From: Brachypodius melanocephalos
Lineage: Eukaryota > Chordata > Aves > Passeriformes > Pycnonotidae
Direction: 5' to 3'
Assembly: GCA_013398615.1 (NCBI GenBank)
Contig: VZSR01003807.1
Location: forward strand, 1,707,180 to 1,771,179
Length of the DNA: 64,000 nucleotides
This document shows, in pieces, positions 32,421 to 47,400 of this stretch (positions are counted from its first letter, which is position 1; the number at the start of each line of letters is the position of its first letter). A program made the position numbers and the translations under genes. The notes beneath the pieces were generated by a model, which worked only from the letters and a program-made list of their open reading frames with translations, made no database searches and had not been told where the DNA came from.

Positions 32421-35400
32421 GGAGAAGGTCGTGTTTCCCTGGAGAACCGGCCCTGCTGGCAGCATCCCAGCCCAGCACGGAATCTCGAAGCGAGCCTTCC
32501 CTACGTGTGAAAAGCTAAACATATACATTCACCCCCTCTTTTCACTTTCCCATCTCTTAATCTCTTGTTTTTGAAGGGAAGGCAAAAGTTTTGAAGTTAA
32601 CAGAAGTCGGTTCTGTTTTTTTAATGCCTCTGCTCGTGTTCAGCGCTGGCTTCACAAATTTGGGCCCAAATCTACATGAAATTAAGTAAAAAGGGGAACC
32701 TGATGCGTTTATTTTTTTCAAGTAAATTGGAATTCTCTCCCCCAATAATTTTTTTGCTTAAAACTTTTGTAAGTTGTTTTGAAAATTGTTTATTTTCTAG
32801 AATCTATGCGGTGAAACCAAAACACCGTGGTTGTATAAATTACACCCTTAACACTGATATTTTCAACAGAGTATAAATGAACTTTTCTTGACATTGCTTC
32901 TCATGGGTTAGTATGATAATATCTGTTGGTAAGAAAACAATGTCAAATTATTATATGCTTTGGGTTTTTTTAAGGCTTCTTTATTGGCAGACAGCATGTG
33001 CACTGTAGTCCTCTGTAAAAATTTAGTTACTTCCCATGGAATGGGTAAATGGTGTTTGAGAGGAGAGGTGAGATAGACATATAAAGAGGTGATTTGTGGA
33101 ATACAAAACACTTTGCACAAGATTTTATTCACAGTGAGTATTTACAGAATTTCATTACATGTTGGTATTATATAGCCAACATAATTTGGATCTAAATGAA
33201 TGTTTATAGATTTTAGACTACCTGCTGGTTTTACAATGAAGTTTTAAAAGTCTGTGATTTTCCCATTTAAATTTAATCAAGTAAATAAATCAGTTATTTT
33301 AAGGCTTGTAGGAGTCAAGGCTTCTAAATAACTGAAAATTTAATTTAGTTCACTTTACTGGGCACTCGCTGCCAGCTTATTTATCACAGGCAGGGTATGG
33401 TATGCTTGTTTGTAATTATGTTTTGAAACAGAGCAAAGTATCCTTAATCTATGCAGTCTGCTGATGGTTTTATCTAGGTAATCAGCTATCACAGTTACTA
33501 AAAACCAGCTACATGCAGTTTTGTCTGTTGAGATAACAAAATGGCCTGAATTAAAGTTGAAAATAATACAACTAATACGCCTAATACAACAACTTGATGA
33601 TATCAACTCACGAGGATAGAAAAATATGGACATGTGATAACTGCTTGTCAGTGTTCAGTTTGTCTTCATTCTGGGAGAGGCATGAATTTATGTAAGATTC
33701 TTCTTTATTGACACGCTGCTTAAGGAAAAAGTTGTAGTTAAGTTGTAATTAGGTGGCATGACGGAAAAGCTAACAGGGAAAATGCTTTTGGTCATTATAG
33801 ACTGCAGGTATAACAAATATGGGTAAAATACATTGTAGGTGGTTGTAGGGCAATTGCATCTACCCACTGTATCTAAAATATGTTAAAATATGTTGCATTT
33901 TCTTCCTGTTGCAGCTTTGTACTGAGAAACTAGTCCTTAAAAACCTAGTATGTCTGGGTTGCTCCGTTCAAAAAAAGAGGAAGGTTAATGGTTTCACTAT
34001 ATGAAACACTGAACCAAGGGTAAAACATTTAATTTCCTCTTCAAGTCCATATAACTGTTAAGCAAATAATGTGAGATCTCTTCAGAGGTCTACAGGTGGT
34101 GTTTAGTTCTGCCAGAAGGTTGAGTTCTTCCAGATTTTTTGTATTTTATAGAAGCAGTGGCTGGTAGAATAGGGGTGTAGCAGTAGCAGTGTGGAGTGCT
34201 GCGTACTTTTTCTGGCCTTCCACATGGCACACAAGTCTTGACGGTCTGTCTGCTCCTTGCAGTTGTGAGTTGAATTTCACAATCACACAAGGTGAAGTGG
34301 TTGCCGTGAGGACAGTGGGAGCAGAGGATGATTTATGAGGAAGTTGAGCAAGACTAGTTTCACCTGTCTTGGTGTGTGCTGGGGAAGTGGTGTCAGCTGA
34401 TGAGGTGCAGGTACAGAGGTGAAGGTGACCTGCTCCCCTTGTGGTTGGCACAAGAGGAGAAGGTCCCGTCTGGCTCTGTGCAGGGGCTCTGCACCATCCA
34501 ATGGCTCAGGAGGAAGCAGTGTGCTCTGGCCCAGACTTCCCATGTGCTGGCACACAGCACCTCTTGCAGAAGGAGCTTCTGACCCTCTGGAGGCTCCTGG
34601 GAACGAATATAAATGTATCAAATGTCATACTGTCCAAAAAAATAAAAAAAGTATCAATGTAATATGTTCCATGTCCAGTTACTTCTACAGCAGGGTGGAG
34701 CTATGAATATATTTTAAATGGGACATGTGTGTTAAATTTTGTTGTTTGTGATTAAGTGGTAAAAAGAAGCCCAAATACTATGGTGGGAATTCACTCTGTT
34801 AGTGACCATAGTTTTCTGTAGTGATTAGGAGCTTGTAAATCCTGTAATACCTCCCAGGTTTAAGAAAGGAGAGAAGTAGTTGTGGGAATTCTTTGGCCGA
34901 TTTGGTGTAGTCAGGTAAGGTGACTGCATCTTCAGTTAAATTCAGTTCCTGGAGAAGAGGACAGGGCTGTAGTTGGAGTTATTAAATCCTGCTCTCTGTG
35001 TGCGAGACCACAAAAATGCCTTTTCAAAATGATCCCTTTTATATCCTCCTGCCTCCTTGTTTCTCCCCGTGAGAATCTGTTGCACTTTATCCAAACCACA
35101 CTCAAAGGAAACAATAGTTGTATTGAATTGTAAAGTAAGCACAAGGAACTCAGAAATTTTTAATCCCATAGCAAAGTGTGCTGTTTCCCTCTATAAAACT
35201 TTCTGTGCACCAACTAAGAAGGTTTGTTTTGTACACATGTCTTCTTTAGAGGCATTCAAGAAATGTTATTTCATAAGTTTTATTTGGTAATTTTTGACAA
35301 ATTTGTAATAGCTGCTTTCCTATGGATTAAAATTTCAATTAAGTCAGAAGAGCACTGCCTTATTCATAATCAGATTTTATTTTACTTTAAAATTACACCA

Positions 35401-38400
35401 GGTGATGCACTTTGTTGGTTTTTGCGTTGGTTTTTTTTTTTTTTTTTTGGAAGGCAGTTCTTGTGGTTTTAAAATCGTAATTCCTATATGTATATATATG
35501 TAGAGGTAACTTACTGAGTGTTTTCTCATGTGCGGTGTGCCAATAAAATATAAGCTAGGTGGGTTTTTTGTTTCTCCCACTAGTGTTTCTTCTGATTTTG
35601 TCAATGTTTGGTATGAAACTCGCAAAAGATCCAAGCAGCCTTGTAGCTTTATCACAGAAAGTTGGTTTTCCTGTGCCTAATTGGTGACAGTTGTTTATTT
35701 TAAACTGGTGGTGAACTGTTAATGAAGCTACTTAAGTAAGATATTGCAGAAACGGTAGCTGCTTATCGCTGTGAACAGTTAGGTGCTTAGACCTTAATTT
35801 CCTTGGGGAATGTTGTTGCTGCATTATTTGTGTGAACTGTGGAGATAGAAGGAATCATAGGTTGCTCTGACATAAAGACTGTCTTCTATATATGGTAAAT
35901 ATGAACAAGTTAAATGCTTTACTGTTAAATGCACGATAAAAAAGAAGCCGTACTCTCTCCTCTAAACCTAGACTTATTCTGTTACTTTCTAGCATTTTGT
36001 GAACTGTATTTTTTTCTGAGCGCAGTAACACAGTTGTTCTTAACAATGTAAGGAGGGTGGTTCTAAAAGGTTCTTCCATAATCATAGATGTGCAGATGTC
36101 ATGTATGAATTTAACACAGAAAGAAAATCACACCACTCATACCTAACCTAGGACTATACAAAACATAAGTTAGTGTTCACAGTGTACTCTGGAAGATTTT
36201 TATCCTGTAATACTTGCTGAGCTGACTCTTTGCAGGGTTGATACCTTTGCAGGGTGGATACCCCAAAATATTGTGGACCAAGGTCCACCAAAAGAAAATG
36301 AACTTAATTTCACCAACGAATATAAAATTTACCAGTGCATCTTTCTCCCATAAAAGAACAACTAAAGAGCCCAAACTTCCTGAATGCACATGATAATGTA
36401 GTAGGTTTTATTCATCACTCCAAATGCCCTTGTAGAAAGCCAGTCAGTGTTAAGCTTAAAATTTCCCCACATAATAAATAAAACTGCACAGATAACTGGT
36501 AAAGGACAGACATTCATTGTTACTGGTAGAAGGATATTTCTCACAAATCCAAAGCTTGCTTCTGGCCCGCCAGCCCCCATATTTAAATGAAACTAGTACA
36601 ATACCTAAAAGATTTCAGGAGGTTGCACTCATAGCTTATGAAATAGTAAAAAACAGCTACTGTGACCTGTTGCTGGGTTACTGTGCACTGCCAGATCAAG
36701 GGTATTGATGAGATCTTTTTACCTCTCATCAATTTTTCTGCCTTTCATACCTGATTGGCTTAGATGATCTTAATTCGTCTGAGGTAAAATCTTTACATAT
36801 TTGTCTTCTTCAAAACAGCCCCTCAACAAACGGGCTTGCAAGTGAAATAAGTAGGCAAGGAGACCAGCTCCTTTTTANNNNNNNNNNNNNNNNNNNNNNN
36901 NNNNNNNNNNNNNNNNNNNNNNNNNNNNNNNNNNNNNNNNNNNNNNNNNNNNNNNNNNNNNNNNNNNNNNNNNNNNNCTGAGAAGGCACTGAATTCAGGG
37001 ATTTTTATTTCTTACACAAGTATTTTGTTTTCATACACTTCCATATACTATACTGGGTGAGAAGGGTGCCCTGGTAGGAATCAGCAAAATTAGAAACATT
37101 CACTGTCTTGGTGTTGGTTTTGTGTGTAGAAAATGAGTTTATGACTTTTTGGAGTAACTTGGTCTACGTTCTGAGGAGAGGTTTCTGATAGCTCTGCCTA
37201 GTTATTGCTTGTAAGCATCGTGGTTTGTAAGTTGGCAGCCTCGTCCTCGACTGAAGTTGCAAGAAGTAAGCCCATGTCAGCCTTAACAGAGCGTTTGTTG
37301 ATCTTAATAGTGATAAAGGCATCACTTTGTGCAGCAATATGGATTTCTGTGCAAGCAGACAAGCAAAATGTTTGCCTAAGTTTTCCAAGAGGGTTGCTCA
37401 GCTGCTGCTACACCACCTTTCCTTGTCGTTGCTCCCGTTGCCACTTTGAAGTCCTGGTTTTGTAAGTTCCAGTGATCTGCTTCACATTTTCTTTATTGTC
37501 ATCTCATAGCCTACAAAAAAAATTACTTTAAAAAATAAAAGGGTGTGTTTTGGAAGCTTTGTTTGATGTAATTTTCTGGGTAACAGAGTAAGCCATGTGA
37601 AACTAATACTATAGAGTTTACTCTGACTTTTTTTTCTATCAGCAACAACCTTCAGTGTCACTGTCTTCATATCTGGTTGCTGAAAACATCGAACTCCTCC
37701 CTTTGCCAGTTATCACCATGATAGCTCCTTTGAAGGAGGCAATGCAATGAGTGTTCGCTGGTTCCTATTTTTTCAACTAGTCAGCATTTTAAAAGAAACA
37801 GAAAAGAGCAGCCACTTGGCAACTGTGCTATTTTCTAGTTGGTCTGCTAGTATAATTAACATGAGAGTTTCAGTTAGGGACCCTTACTTTGCATGGGATT
37901 TGTGATTAAATTAATAAAGACCTGTATGTTGCTTAGTTCAGTACTTTTGAGTTTGCTTTAGGTATTAGTATTTGCTCTTCATTCAGTTAAGGCTGTTGGA
38001 AGTAATGATAGTGAAACCTGTGCTGTTTGAATGAAGAAGAACAGAAGATAAATTCAAGCCACTAAACAGAAACATATGGAGGGTTTAGCTATACAGCACT
38101 CTTCCTTTTGTGAATTTTTATGTCTGCAGTTCATACGTACTGTTCCATCCATAACTGAGAATTTGTCTGGACTAATGGAGACTGAGCTGCCATGCAGTAC
38201 TGTGGTTATAATCGGTGCTTTTGTCCACCTCCAGCTGCCTTGGAGACCAACCAGCTTTTCCTGACAGGAAACAACCTGGGTTTTGTTGGATTTTTACCTG
38301 CTGCTTCACAGCTTGAATACACCAGCCTGTGCTGCCAGCCTGTTAGTGAGGCCATCCATTAGTTTTTAGCTGATAAGTAATATCCTTATGAGATGTGCCT

Positions 38401-41400
38401 ATGACATAGATCAATAAGTTTGCACCAGAAAGTGTTTCACGTTCTTCTCTGGTTTCTTATAGTTTCTATAGCTTCAAGTTCAAGATCCAAATCCTGTATC
38501 TTTCACACACTTGCTGGCCCGACTGTAACACAAGGGAAAGACTGCAAACAAATCTTGACTAAGAAGTACAAGGCTACAGCTGTGCGTTTTTTGTGCTCTG
38601 AATTCTTTCTTACAAATACACAGCTGTATTTACACTTCAAGTGAAAACTGAAACAAAGCTTTCCATGTATTTGTGAAGGTGGTAAGAGGCATCAAACCAT
38701 CTGTGTCAGGTGTTAGAAATACTGCTTACAGCAGTGTGCAATAGGGTGGCTGGCTGCTGTCTTCATCATCAAAGTGATAAAAGAAGCCCAGTAGAATGGC
38801 ACTAAACTTCAGGACTTTCAGCACTGTGTACTTTTGTCTTCAAAGGCATTTTTTTGCTGGTAGATTTGCAGCAATCCTATGAATGGTTGCTTTAAGTGTG
38901 TGGTTGGTTCTTGGAAAATGATGCTGTATAAATGTCATTGTTTGTTGTGGTTCAGTGGTTTTTATATCAAGTTTGTTCAGTTTTCAGTTAAGATGTGGTT
39001 TATTCTAGCTCTCAGCCTTCCAAGCCTGGCTTGCCTTTTTAGAATTAAACTGTGTTCTTGGCTCAAGAAATTTCTTTACAGGTTTAGGTTCAAAAGGCTA
39101 AGTTTTGGTCTGGTGTGATTTTCATACTTGATGCTACACCTTCAAAAAGCTACACAGGCTGTTCCATGGGTAGTCCTGCAACTGGAAGTCAAGAGCTCTT
39201 GAATTTGCTCTCATCAGCAAATGCACTTCTAAATAAGATTTACACTATTTTTCTTTTAGACTAACAGTAGTAAAGAGTAAAACAAAATTAATGTTTGTAA
39301 AATTTACCAGTTAAGAATAAATCAAATTTGGGGGGTTTGTTGGTTTCTGGTTGTTTGGGTTTTTTTTCCCAATAGCATTGCATGGCTAAATGGTTCTCAG
39401 ATCAGATCTTTACTTCAGTCCATTGTTATCTCAAAAACAGACAACTGGAAGCTTCTATACAGTGACCAGCATGAATAAAGAAATCCAAACCAAACAGAAG
39501 TTGAAAGATTGCGTGTGAGAATTTGGTAACTGTCAATGCTCTCTAAGGGTGACATCTGTGAAAAGTTAACCTTTTTGAATGGTGCTGTTGAAGATTAGAC
39601 AAGAGAAGCGATTCTAGGACTGTGATTATGTATAGAGGCTTTTCAGAGTCTTAAAATATGCCTTGCCTAAGTTAATTTGTAAAGCAGCTTAAAATACCCC
39701 ATTCAGAACTGGACGTAAAAGAGTGCTGATTATTTCAATTGGCACTTGCAAGCTTAATAGAAGTTTCAAGTGAGAAATCATTTCATTTGTACTATTAACG
39801 ATCTTGTAAGTTGAGAATAACTTTTCTTTTTCTCCTTGATTTGCAGCTGCTGTTGGCTTTCTGGCAGTTTCCAGCGTCATTACCATGTCAGCCCCTTTCT
39901 TTATGGGGAAAGTTATTGACATTATTTATACAAATCCCAGTGAGGATTTCACCGACAGCCTGACCAGCCTGTGTGCCTTGCTGAGCGCAATCTTTTTATG
40001 TGGTGGTGCTGCTAATGCTACTCGTGTCTACCTCATGCAGACTGCAGGTAAAAACAGAAGCAAAAGTGATACTGAGAGTCATCTTGTTTTCCACAGAGTC
40101 AGGATATCTAATGATCTTAAACAAGTTCTTGACAATGGCCAAGAGATGATTTTGGAATTCGTAGCTTTTTTTAACCATAGCAAAGGTAAACTAATAGTGC
40201 AAAGGTAAGTATGCTGGAATGATTGCTCGTCTTTATTTGCTGTTAGGTGAGATCTTAAAAGATCCTGTCTAACACATCTTACCAGACACTCTTCCCTGTA
40301 ATGTGCCTTGCTCAGTGCTGTGCAATCCTATGACTTTTATATTGTTGGTGTCTGTGTAAAGTCTCTTGTGTCATGCTTGACTGACTTATGTTTTTGACAG
40401 GACAAAGAATTGTGAAACGTTTGAGAGCAAGCATGTTCTCCTCTATTGTGAAGCAAGAAACGGCTTTCTTTGACAAGACCAGAACAGGAGAGCTGATAAA
40501 CCGCTTATCTTCAGATACAGCCCTTTTGGGCCGCTCAGTGACTGAAAACCTTTCAGATGGGCTCAGGGCAGGAGCACAAGCATCTGTGGGAGTTGGAATG
40601 ATGGTATGTGGTGGTGCTGCTTACTCGCTTGACACTTCTTGTAGTTTCACATTTGTTTTAGTTCTATTAGGTGACTGTGAGTCAGTCCGGGAACAATCTT
40701 GGGTACAAGTGTATTTAACTGGTTATCTACAGCAGATGCAGAGATTATTGCAATAGGTGATGTGCCTGTAGCCAGCCACTTGATGTTTACTCAGAAGCAA
40801 AATTAGGAGGCTGATGGATTGACATTAACTACTGTTGTTACCCAAAGTTATCAAGCAAAATGTACTAGACAAATCGCTGAATTCCATTCTTACTGAAGAT
40901 ACTAAAAACTAGTGATAACATTCCCATGGTTGTAGGTAAAATACAGTGTGAAGGGCCTGGCAGAAAATCATTAAAGCTGGTTGATTTTGGTTAAAGCCTA
41001 GATGGGCAAAGGCAGCCCTGCATTTCTAATTACTGCTGAGGAGTTTTACAAGCATTAGCCTTTCTGCTTTAGTCTGTCAGTAAAGAATATGTTTACAGAG
41101 GAACCTTGTTAATGAAGTTCAGGGCATCTGTTAATATTCCTTGGTGGTCAGTTGGACTACATGAACATCTGACTTCTCTTGAAGGTTTTTTTTGTGGCAT
41201 TAATTTTTTTATGGTTATGCATTGGTTGGAATTATCTTAAATGTAGGTGTAGTAATTTCTGCTGCATAGCTGGAGTTAAAAACAGACAGCAAATAGTCTC
41301 CTCATAAAAATAAGCATCCAATATTGTCATTATTAGAATCTGTTAAGAGTTTCCTCTATGAAGCTTTAAAGCTTTACTATTTTGTCACTCATAAGAATTG

Positions 41401-44400
41401 CTGATAAGAATGGCTTTCTCTACTCTCTTAGGAAGGGAGTCTAAGATTTTATCTTACCATAGATAAAATGAGATAACTTTATAAAATGCATTCTGTTCCA
41501 AAATGTTGCCATGAGACTGTTGTAAGAGGTGGACTATAAAAGCTTGGCATGTTGATTTTGAATCCCTCTGGAGATTTTTGTTTTCAATACAGAAAGCAAG
41601 TTGAAATTAAAACACATTAGATCTAATGTCAGTAAATCTTATGAAGAAAACCTGCTTTGATGATGATCATTACAAGTGATAAGTTTTGCAGCAATAAATT
41701 AAATACCCTGCTCCACCCATTTGTAGGTGCTAGGGAGTACTGGTGACTCCATCTGTTTGTTCCTCAATTACCCAGAAGTACTGTATGATATTTCTCTACT
41801 TAGAGTTTCTGTATTACACCATCTATTTAATAGTTGTGAAAGCACTTTAGAAACTGTGTAATAGCCTATATCTTTCAGCATCCCCAAGAGATTTCTTGGT
41901 AGGCCTGTTTACTGGCAGGTTAAGATGCTTGACTAAGACCACACAGTGAACCAGCAAGAAAGCTAGAAATTAAATCCAGATGGCTTTGTTTATAGGCCTT
42001 TGTTCTAACCTCCCAAATGCTGTGGAAGAATGGATATTTTGCCTGGAAAAAGAATTAAAACGTGAGAAATGAAAGCATGGCAGCACTAAATCCCTACTAG
42101 TTTTAGAAAAGTAGCAAGGGAAGTTGCACTTCAGTACTCCAGGGATTATTTTTAATCTGAATGCTAAACTCTGACAATACCTTTTTCTTCTAGTTTTTTG
42201 TTTCCCCTAGCCTTGCTGCATTTGTTCTGAGCGTTGTGCCACCCTTGGCTGTCCTGGCTGTGATTTATGGCAGATACTTGCGAAAGCTTACTAAAATGAC
42301 TCAAGATTCTCTTGCAGAAGCAACACAGGTAACCTTCCTAGTTAACTTTAAAGTTGCTCTAATGTATTTAGATTAATATCTCTAAAGTTACAGATCTTCT
42401 GAAGACAATTGTACTGTTAGTTCTGACCCTGTAGTTTTGCACCTGAGTAGTATGAAAGGTAAATGTCAGTAACACTTATTCACAGATCTCAAAAACAATC
42501 ATGCTTCCTTTGCCCATAACAATATAATATAGAGATAATAGGCCTTGAGAATTTGGAAAGGTAAGGAACAACAAAGGAGCTTAGGCTTTAGCTTTTGTGA
42601 GAGCATAAAAAAATCAGCCTATGAAGTCCTGTGTAAGTTAGTACCTGGGTTTGAAAACACTTGTTGGATTATGGTTTTGAGTTTGAAGCTATCAGGAGCA
42701 TCCTAGATGAATGCTTCCTTTGCTAGCAAGTCTGTTTCTGAAATGCCTCTCTGATGCTTGACCTTGCTGTCAGCTCCTAGATGTTTATGGGGCCTGTTTT
42801 TTAGACGTTTTCCTCAAAGGCTTAGGGTGGGGAAACATTATAAAGCATAGAAATATAATTAGGAAAGCTCCAGTTAAAATAGTCATAGTTGTCAGCTGTT
42901 ATAAACTCGGGATGTCCTTTGTGGAACTCTGAAAAAGAAAGATTAGCCCTCTTCTGTTTGTCTTCCTAAGACTTGTGTTGGTGGGAAGCTTGTGCCTTTG
43001 TAAACCAGATGTGGGACTTCATATGAACAAGCAATTGTTGTGTTCCATTCAAATTTTCAGGTTAAATGGGAGATGGAAGAAAGAATTATATTTTTGTATC
43101 ATACTTTTACTTACGAAAGTGGAACTTGTTTTTTTCTAAGACCATCACAATGTCCATTAACAACTTAGTGTAATTTGTTACAATTGAGGTATTTTAGAAT
43201 TAATACTTTGCTGTTTAGAAGTTAAAATACTGAGTTGAAATGAGACATTAGTAGTTGGGCTAAATTAATCTCCAGCATTGCTTTGATCAAATGAGTGGAA
43301 TTGTTTTAGGAAATAGCTGCAAGCTTTTTTGCATGACTTAGTACTGAACAGAATATTCTTTCTTTTTTACCTTCCCATGTTGTTATTGCATATTGTGAAT
43401 AGTAACTTCCCTATGGGTGTTGTTCACACCGAATTTTTTAATCCTACTTTTACATTTTTCTGTCTCTGCTAGCACTTAAGACAATCTTGAGGGTTTTTTT
43501 AAAAACTGCCTGGGCATGCAGTTTGCTTTTAGCTTAATAAATTTTTTTTTAAAAGGGGGTTGGGGTGGGGAGAGGAAAGCATGAGAAATTTTCCAGTGCT
43601 ATCCAAAGATATGCAGATTAGTGAAGTGATGTTGGTTTAACTTTCAGATGTTCTGTAATGTGAGCATTTCAAATCGTGTGCCTCTGTGGATCTGTTTTGT
43701 GCTTTGCCTCAATGCAGTTAGCTGAAGAGCGCATCGGAAACATCAGAACAGTTCGAGCTTTTGGGCAAGAAGTGGCTGAAATGGAGAAGTATACAAATAA
43801 AGTTGATTATGTGCTACAGCTGGCCAAAAAAGAGGCACTAGCTCGAGCAGGCTTCTTTGGAGCAGTAAGTATATTTAGTGAAAGTAAGCCAACCATGTTA
43901 TGCAAAGTGTCAATTATTTTAAAACTATCAATGATACTTAGAAATCTGCAAGTAACTGATTGAGAATAATTTGAACCTACATAAAACTATGGGAAGGCTG
44001 GACTTAAATCAGTCTAAATTGCTGTGAAACTGCATCTCAAGATAAAATGGTATGATAAAGTCACTTTAAGCCTCTATTTCTGCACCACGCCTCATATGTG
44101 GGGACTGCTTATCTGAGGCCACAGCTTCTATTCAAGGAATTAAACCAGTGGAAACCTTCCCCTAACCTGAGCAGTTAGAGGCTGGGCTCCCCAATGAGAG
44201 GAGCATCAATGCATAGGAAGGTGGGGAGTGCGCAGGTAGGGGAGGGAGGCTTGGATTCTTCCATAACTGTTTGTCTAATTGAATTCTAAAACTGGAACAT
44301 AGCTGCAGACTATCGATTCTTCCTTGGTAATGATGGTTGAGAATAATGTTTAGTGTTCCTTTCTCCCTTGGAGAAAAAAAAAAGCCAAAAAAGAGTTGCT

Positions 44401-47400
44401 TGCTTTTTGAGCACTTGTTGGATAGCACAGTGCCACTGGATGTCTGGCTGGTTGTTGGCTGGCTCTGTGTTAGAATTGTGGAATTTACCTCAGTCCTCCA
44501 AAAGCCTAGATACCTGTAGTGTGAGAGTTCTTTTCATTACAAGGAAAGTTTTGAAACAACATTTTAGAGGATGAAATTCAAGATGTATGTGACATAATCT
44601 GCCTTTTCCTTTTTCCTTAGACTGGCCTTTCTGGGAACTTAATTGTCCTGTCAGTGTTATACAAAGGAGGATTACTAATGGGCAGTGCCTACATGACAGT
44701 TGGTGAACTCTCATCTTTCCTAATGTATGCTTTCTGGGTTGGCATAAGCATTGGAGGTATGGAACAGGAAATTAGATTTTCTTCACTTCAAAGCATTACA
44801 GTCATTATAGGGGTGGGAGTGAAGAAGCTCTTAAAAAATCTGACTTTCTTAAAGTCTTCCAAATGAGCTTTTTAAGAAATCATAATTACTTTTTTTCTGA
44901 AGAGTTAATGAAAATAATAATGTATAACTTAATATAAGCCTTCTTTTTCCCCAAAAGAAAAGTAGGGTTTTTTCAATGTCTGCATGTGACAGTATATATT
45001 ACTTTAATTTTCTTCAGGTCTAAATTAAGATACTTGCTGTATTGTGTAAAGCAATAAAATATGTAGGTCTATGTTAAGCATACTCTATTTAGAAAGGCAT
45101 GTAACATTTAGCTGTAATTCAGTATAGAGTGTCCTCAACTGGAAAAGTAAACAAAGTGCCAGCAGAATACTGCACTTGGTGCTAACCTTCTGGTTTTCCT
45201 TACTCACTGACTCCTCCTGGAAGGCCACACTCTGTAATCTACTGGCCCAGCAACAAGCTGTTCATCTTTTTGACAGAGCTGTCCTCATGGCTGCATACAG
45301 GCAAAAATGAAGATAAGTTGTTCAGAAGCTCTCCAGCTTACTGGAAGCATTCTTCTTTAAAATGAGTCTGTTGCTTCTGATAAACTACAAGGGCAATGCA
45401 GCTTGCCTGTATTTTCCTTTTTTAAGTCTAGGCCTGATATCACAGGCAGCACAAAGATGTGCTTGAGGGCAGAATTTTAACAAACCTGCTTCCTTGTATA
45501 TCAAAATTCCAGTGGCACCCATTCCAACTACCAGCCCCCTTTCTTCTCTACTTAAATCATTGAAGTTTGGTCAATGGAGGGATACCTGGCACTTTGAAAA
45601 CATGGGACAAGCTAATACTAAATAAATGAAGATTAGAAGCACTGCTAAAATATTATTGAATTAACTTTTATTTGTTATAAAAACTTATTTTAAAATTCTA
45701 CTTCAGATTATTGTAGAATGAAGTTCTGCACAGAGCTCATTCTCATGGGGACTCTGAAGCAGAGCTGTCTTGCCACAAGAGGCCTGCCTTCCTAGATGCT
45801 TACAAGGCATATAAGTTTTCCAAGTGCTAAGTCTGCTCTGTGTATGTCATCAATACAAATAGGAGCCAATGCAACAACTGTGAAGTTCACTGCATAATCT
45901 GTGACTTGGCCCCTTTGTTGTAACTTTGCCATGTTTTCTTCCAAATACAGAACATGGGTTACTAGAAAGAAAAACATTTTCTGATTTGTATTTGCTGTCT
46001 GTATTGTATAGTGGGGTTTTTTAGGAGTGGTTGTGAGTTTGCAAACCACAGTGTTTGAGTTTGAAGTTGCTCTGTGAGGCTTATGCCTTCCCCTGCCATG
46101 CCGTGCTCTAGGATGTGATGCTTTGGCTCTTTTTTCCAAGCAGACAGCTTCTCACCATGGCCAGTGTTGCAAATTTTCAGATAGTCCTCAGCAGCAGCAT
46201 GATGAAACACCCTGCCTACACTTACAGACTTGTGACCTTGAGCTGAGCTTCTTGCTCTGCAAAAATAAACCAGTAAATCCTTTATATATATATTTAGATA
46301 TACATATTTTTATATGCACCTTGGTTTTTCTGCCTTCTTGAAATAGCTCTTAACACTGTAAGCACTTTACAGTGTAAGTATGTTCTTTCTGTTGGAATTC
46401 AAAGATCGTTAAGTTGGTTTCTTTCTTTCTTTTGAAAGGCACACAAAAATTTAAGAAATTGGACATTTTATATCTATGTACTACTCTATTTTTAGTTCTG
46501 TGTTGGTTTCTGTGTTTATGTCAGCTGGAAAGCCCTTCAGCCAAGCTACCTTCAAGTTGATTCACACAACTGCTAAGAGCTGGGACCCAGTACTACGTGC
46601 AGGCCTTGTGCTTAGCTTTTGCTTTCTCCAGTACTGTTGGAAGTATTCTGGCATGGGAGACACATTTCTTTCCATTGTCCACTCTCCACACATCTTCTCA
46701 AGCATTACTTCAGCCTTAGGTTTTGTGCCCTCTCTCCACTGTGGCTGACTCAGTTGGGCTCCCCTGTATTAGTGTAAACCTATCTGACAAAGAAGAGCTT
46801 TCTGAATGCTCTGTTCTCCTGAATGATCTGGGAATATAGGTGGTTAAATTCAAAGCCATTTTCCTAAAGATGGATGCTGCTTTTTCCTCACAGATGAATG
46901 AAAAAGGTACTTCATAAGCTGAAATGTATTAACATTTTCTTTTCTTCAGAGTGATTTTTTTGACAGATATATTAAGAATGGTGATTAAGGGTTATTGGCA
47001 GCGCTCAAATGAGACTAGATAGGATTTAACACGTTTAACAGTTTGTAGGAATAAAAGACCCTGTACACATCTGATCCTTCAATGCTGCTACTGAAAAGTA
47101 TAATGCTAATTTTATCTCTTCTATGTCTTCCATTGCATCTGGATGCATAATACTATTCTGCTTTTTGTTTAGGTCTAAGTTCCTTTTATTCTGAGCTAAT
47201 GAAAGGACTAGGTGCTGGTGGACGTCTTTGGGAACTTATTGAAAGGAAGCCCCAACTTCCATTTAATGGTGGGTTCTTGGTTTGTTACTATTTAAAGGTT
47301 GATTTTCTCTTATGAATCAGCAATACTTTAGAAGGCTGTGTGTAACACTTAAAGGTAGTACTGATTTGCATTCTCTTCAAAGAAACTAGGTATAGTCATA

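Larger units (their letters stand above)
32309..39846 (+). other. ABCB10: ABCB10 intron 1
   Basis: 7.5 kb intron. It contains a 100-N assembly gap (36878-36977), a 17-bp tandem duplication (36229-36262) and poly-T near 35430. I recognised no exon, RNA gene or clear transposon. Confidence 0.8.

Noticed and set aside
31570..32478. 302-codon minus-strand frame opposite ABCB10 exon 1
   Set aside because: Antisense shadow of a CpG island and of a CR1 copy; repetitive Arg/Ala/Pro/Gly composition.
40604..40756. Extension of ABCB10 exon 3 beyond 40603
   Set aside because: A consensus donor GTATGT follows MM, and the next conserved residues are found at 42194, so the extension is intron.
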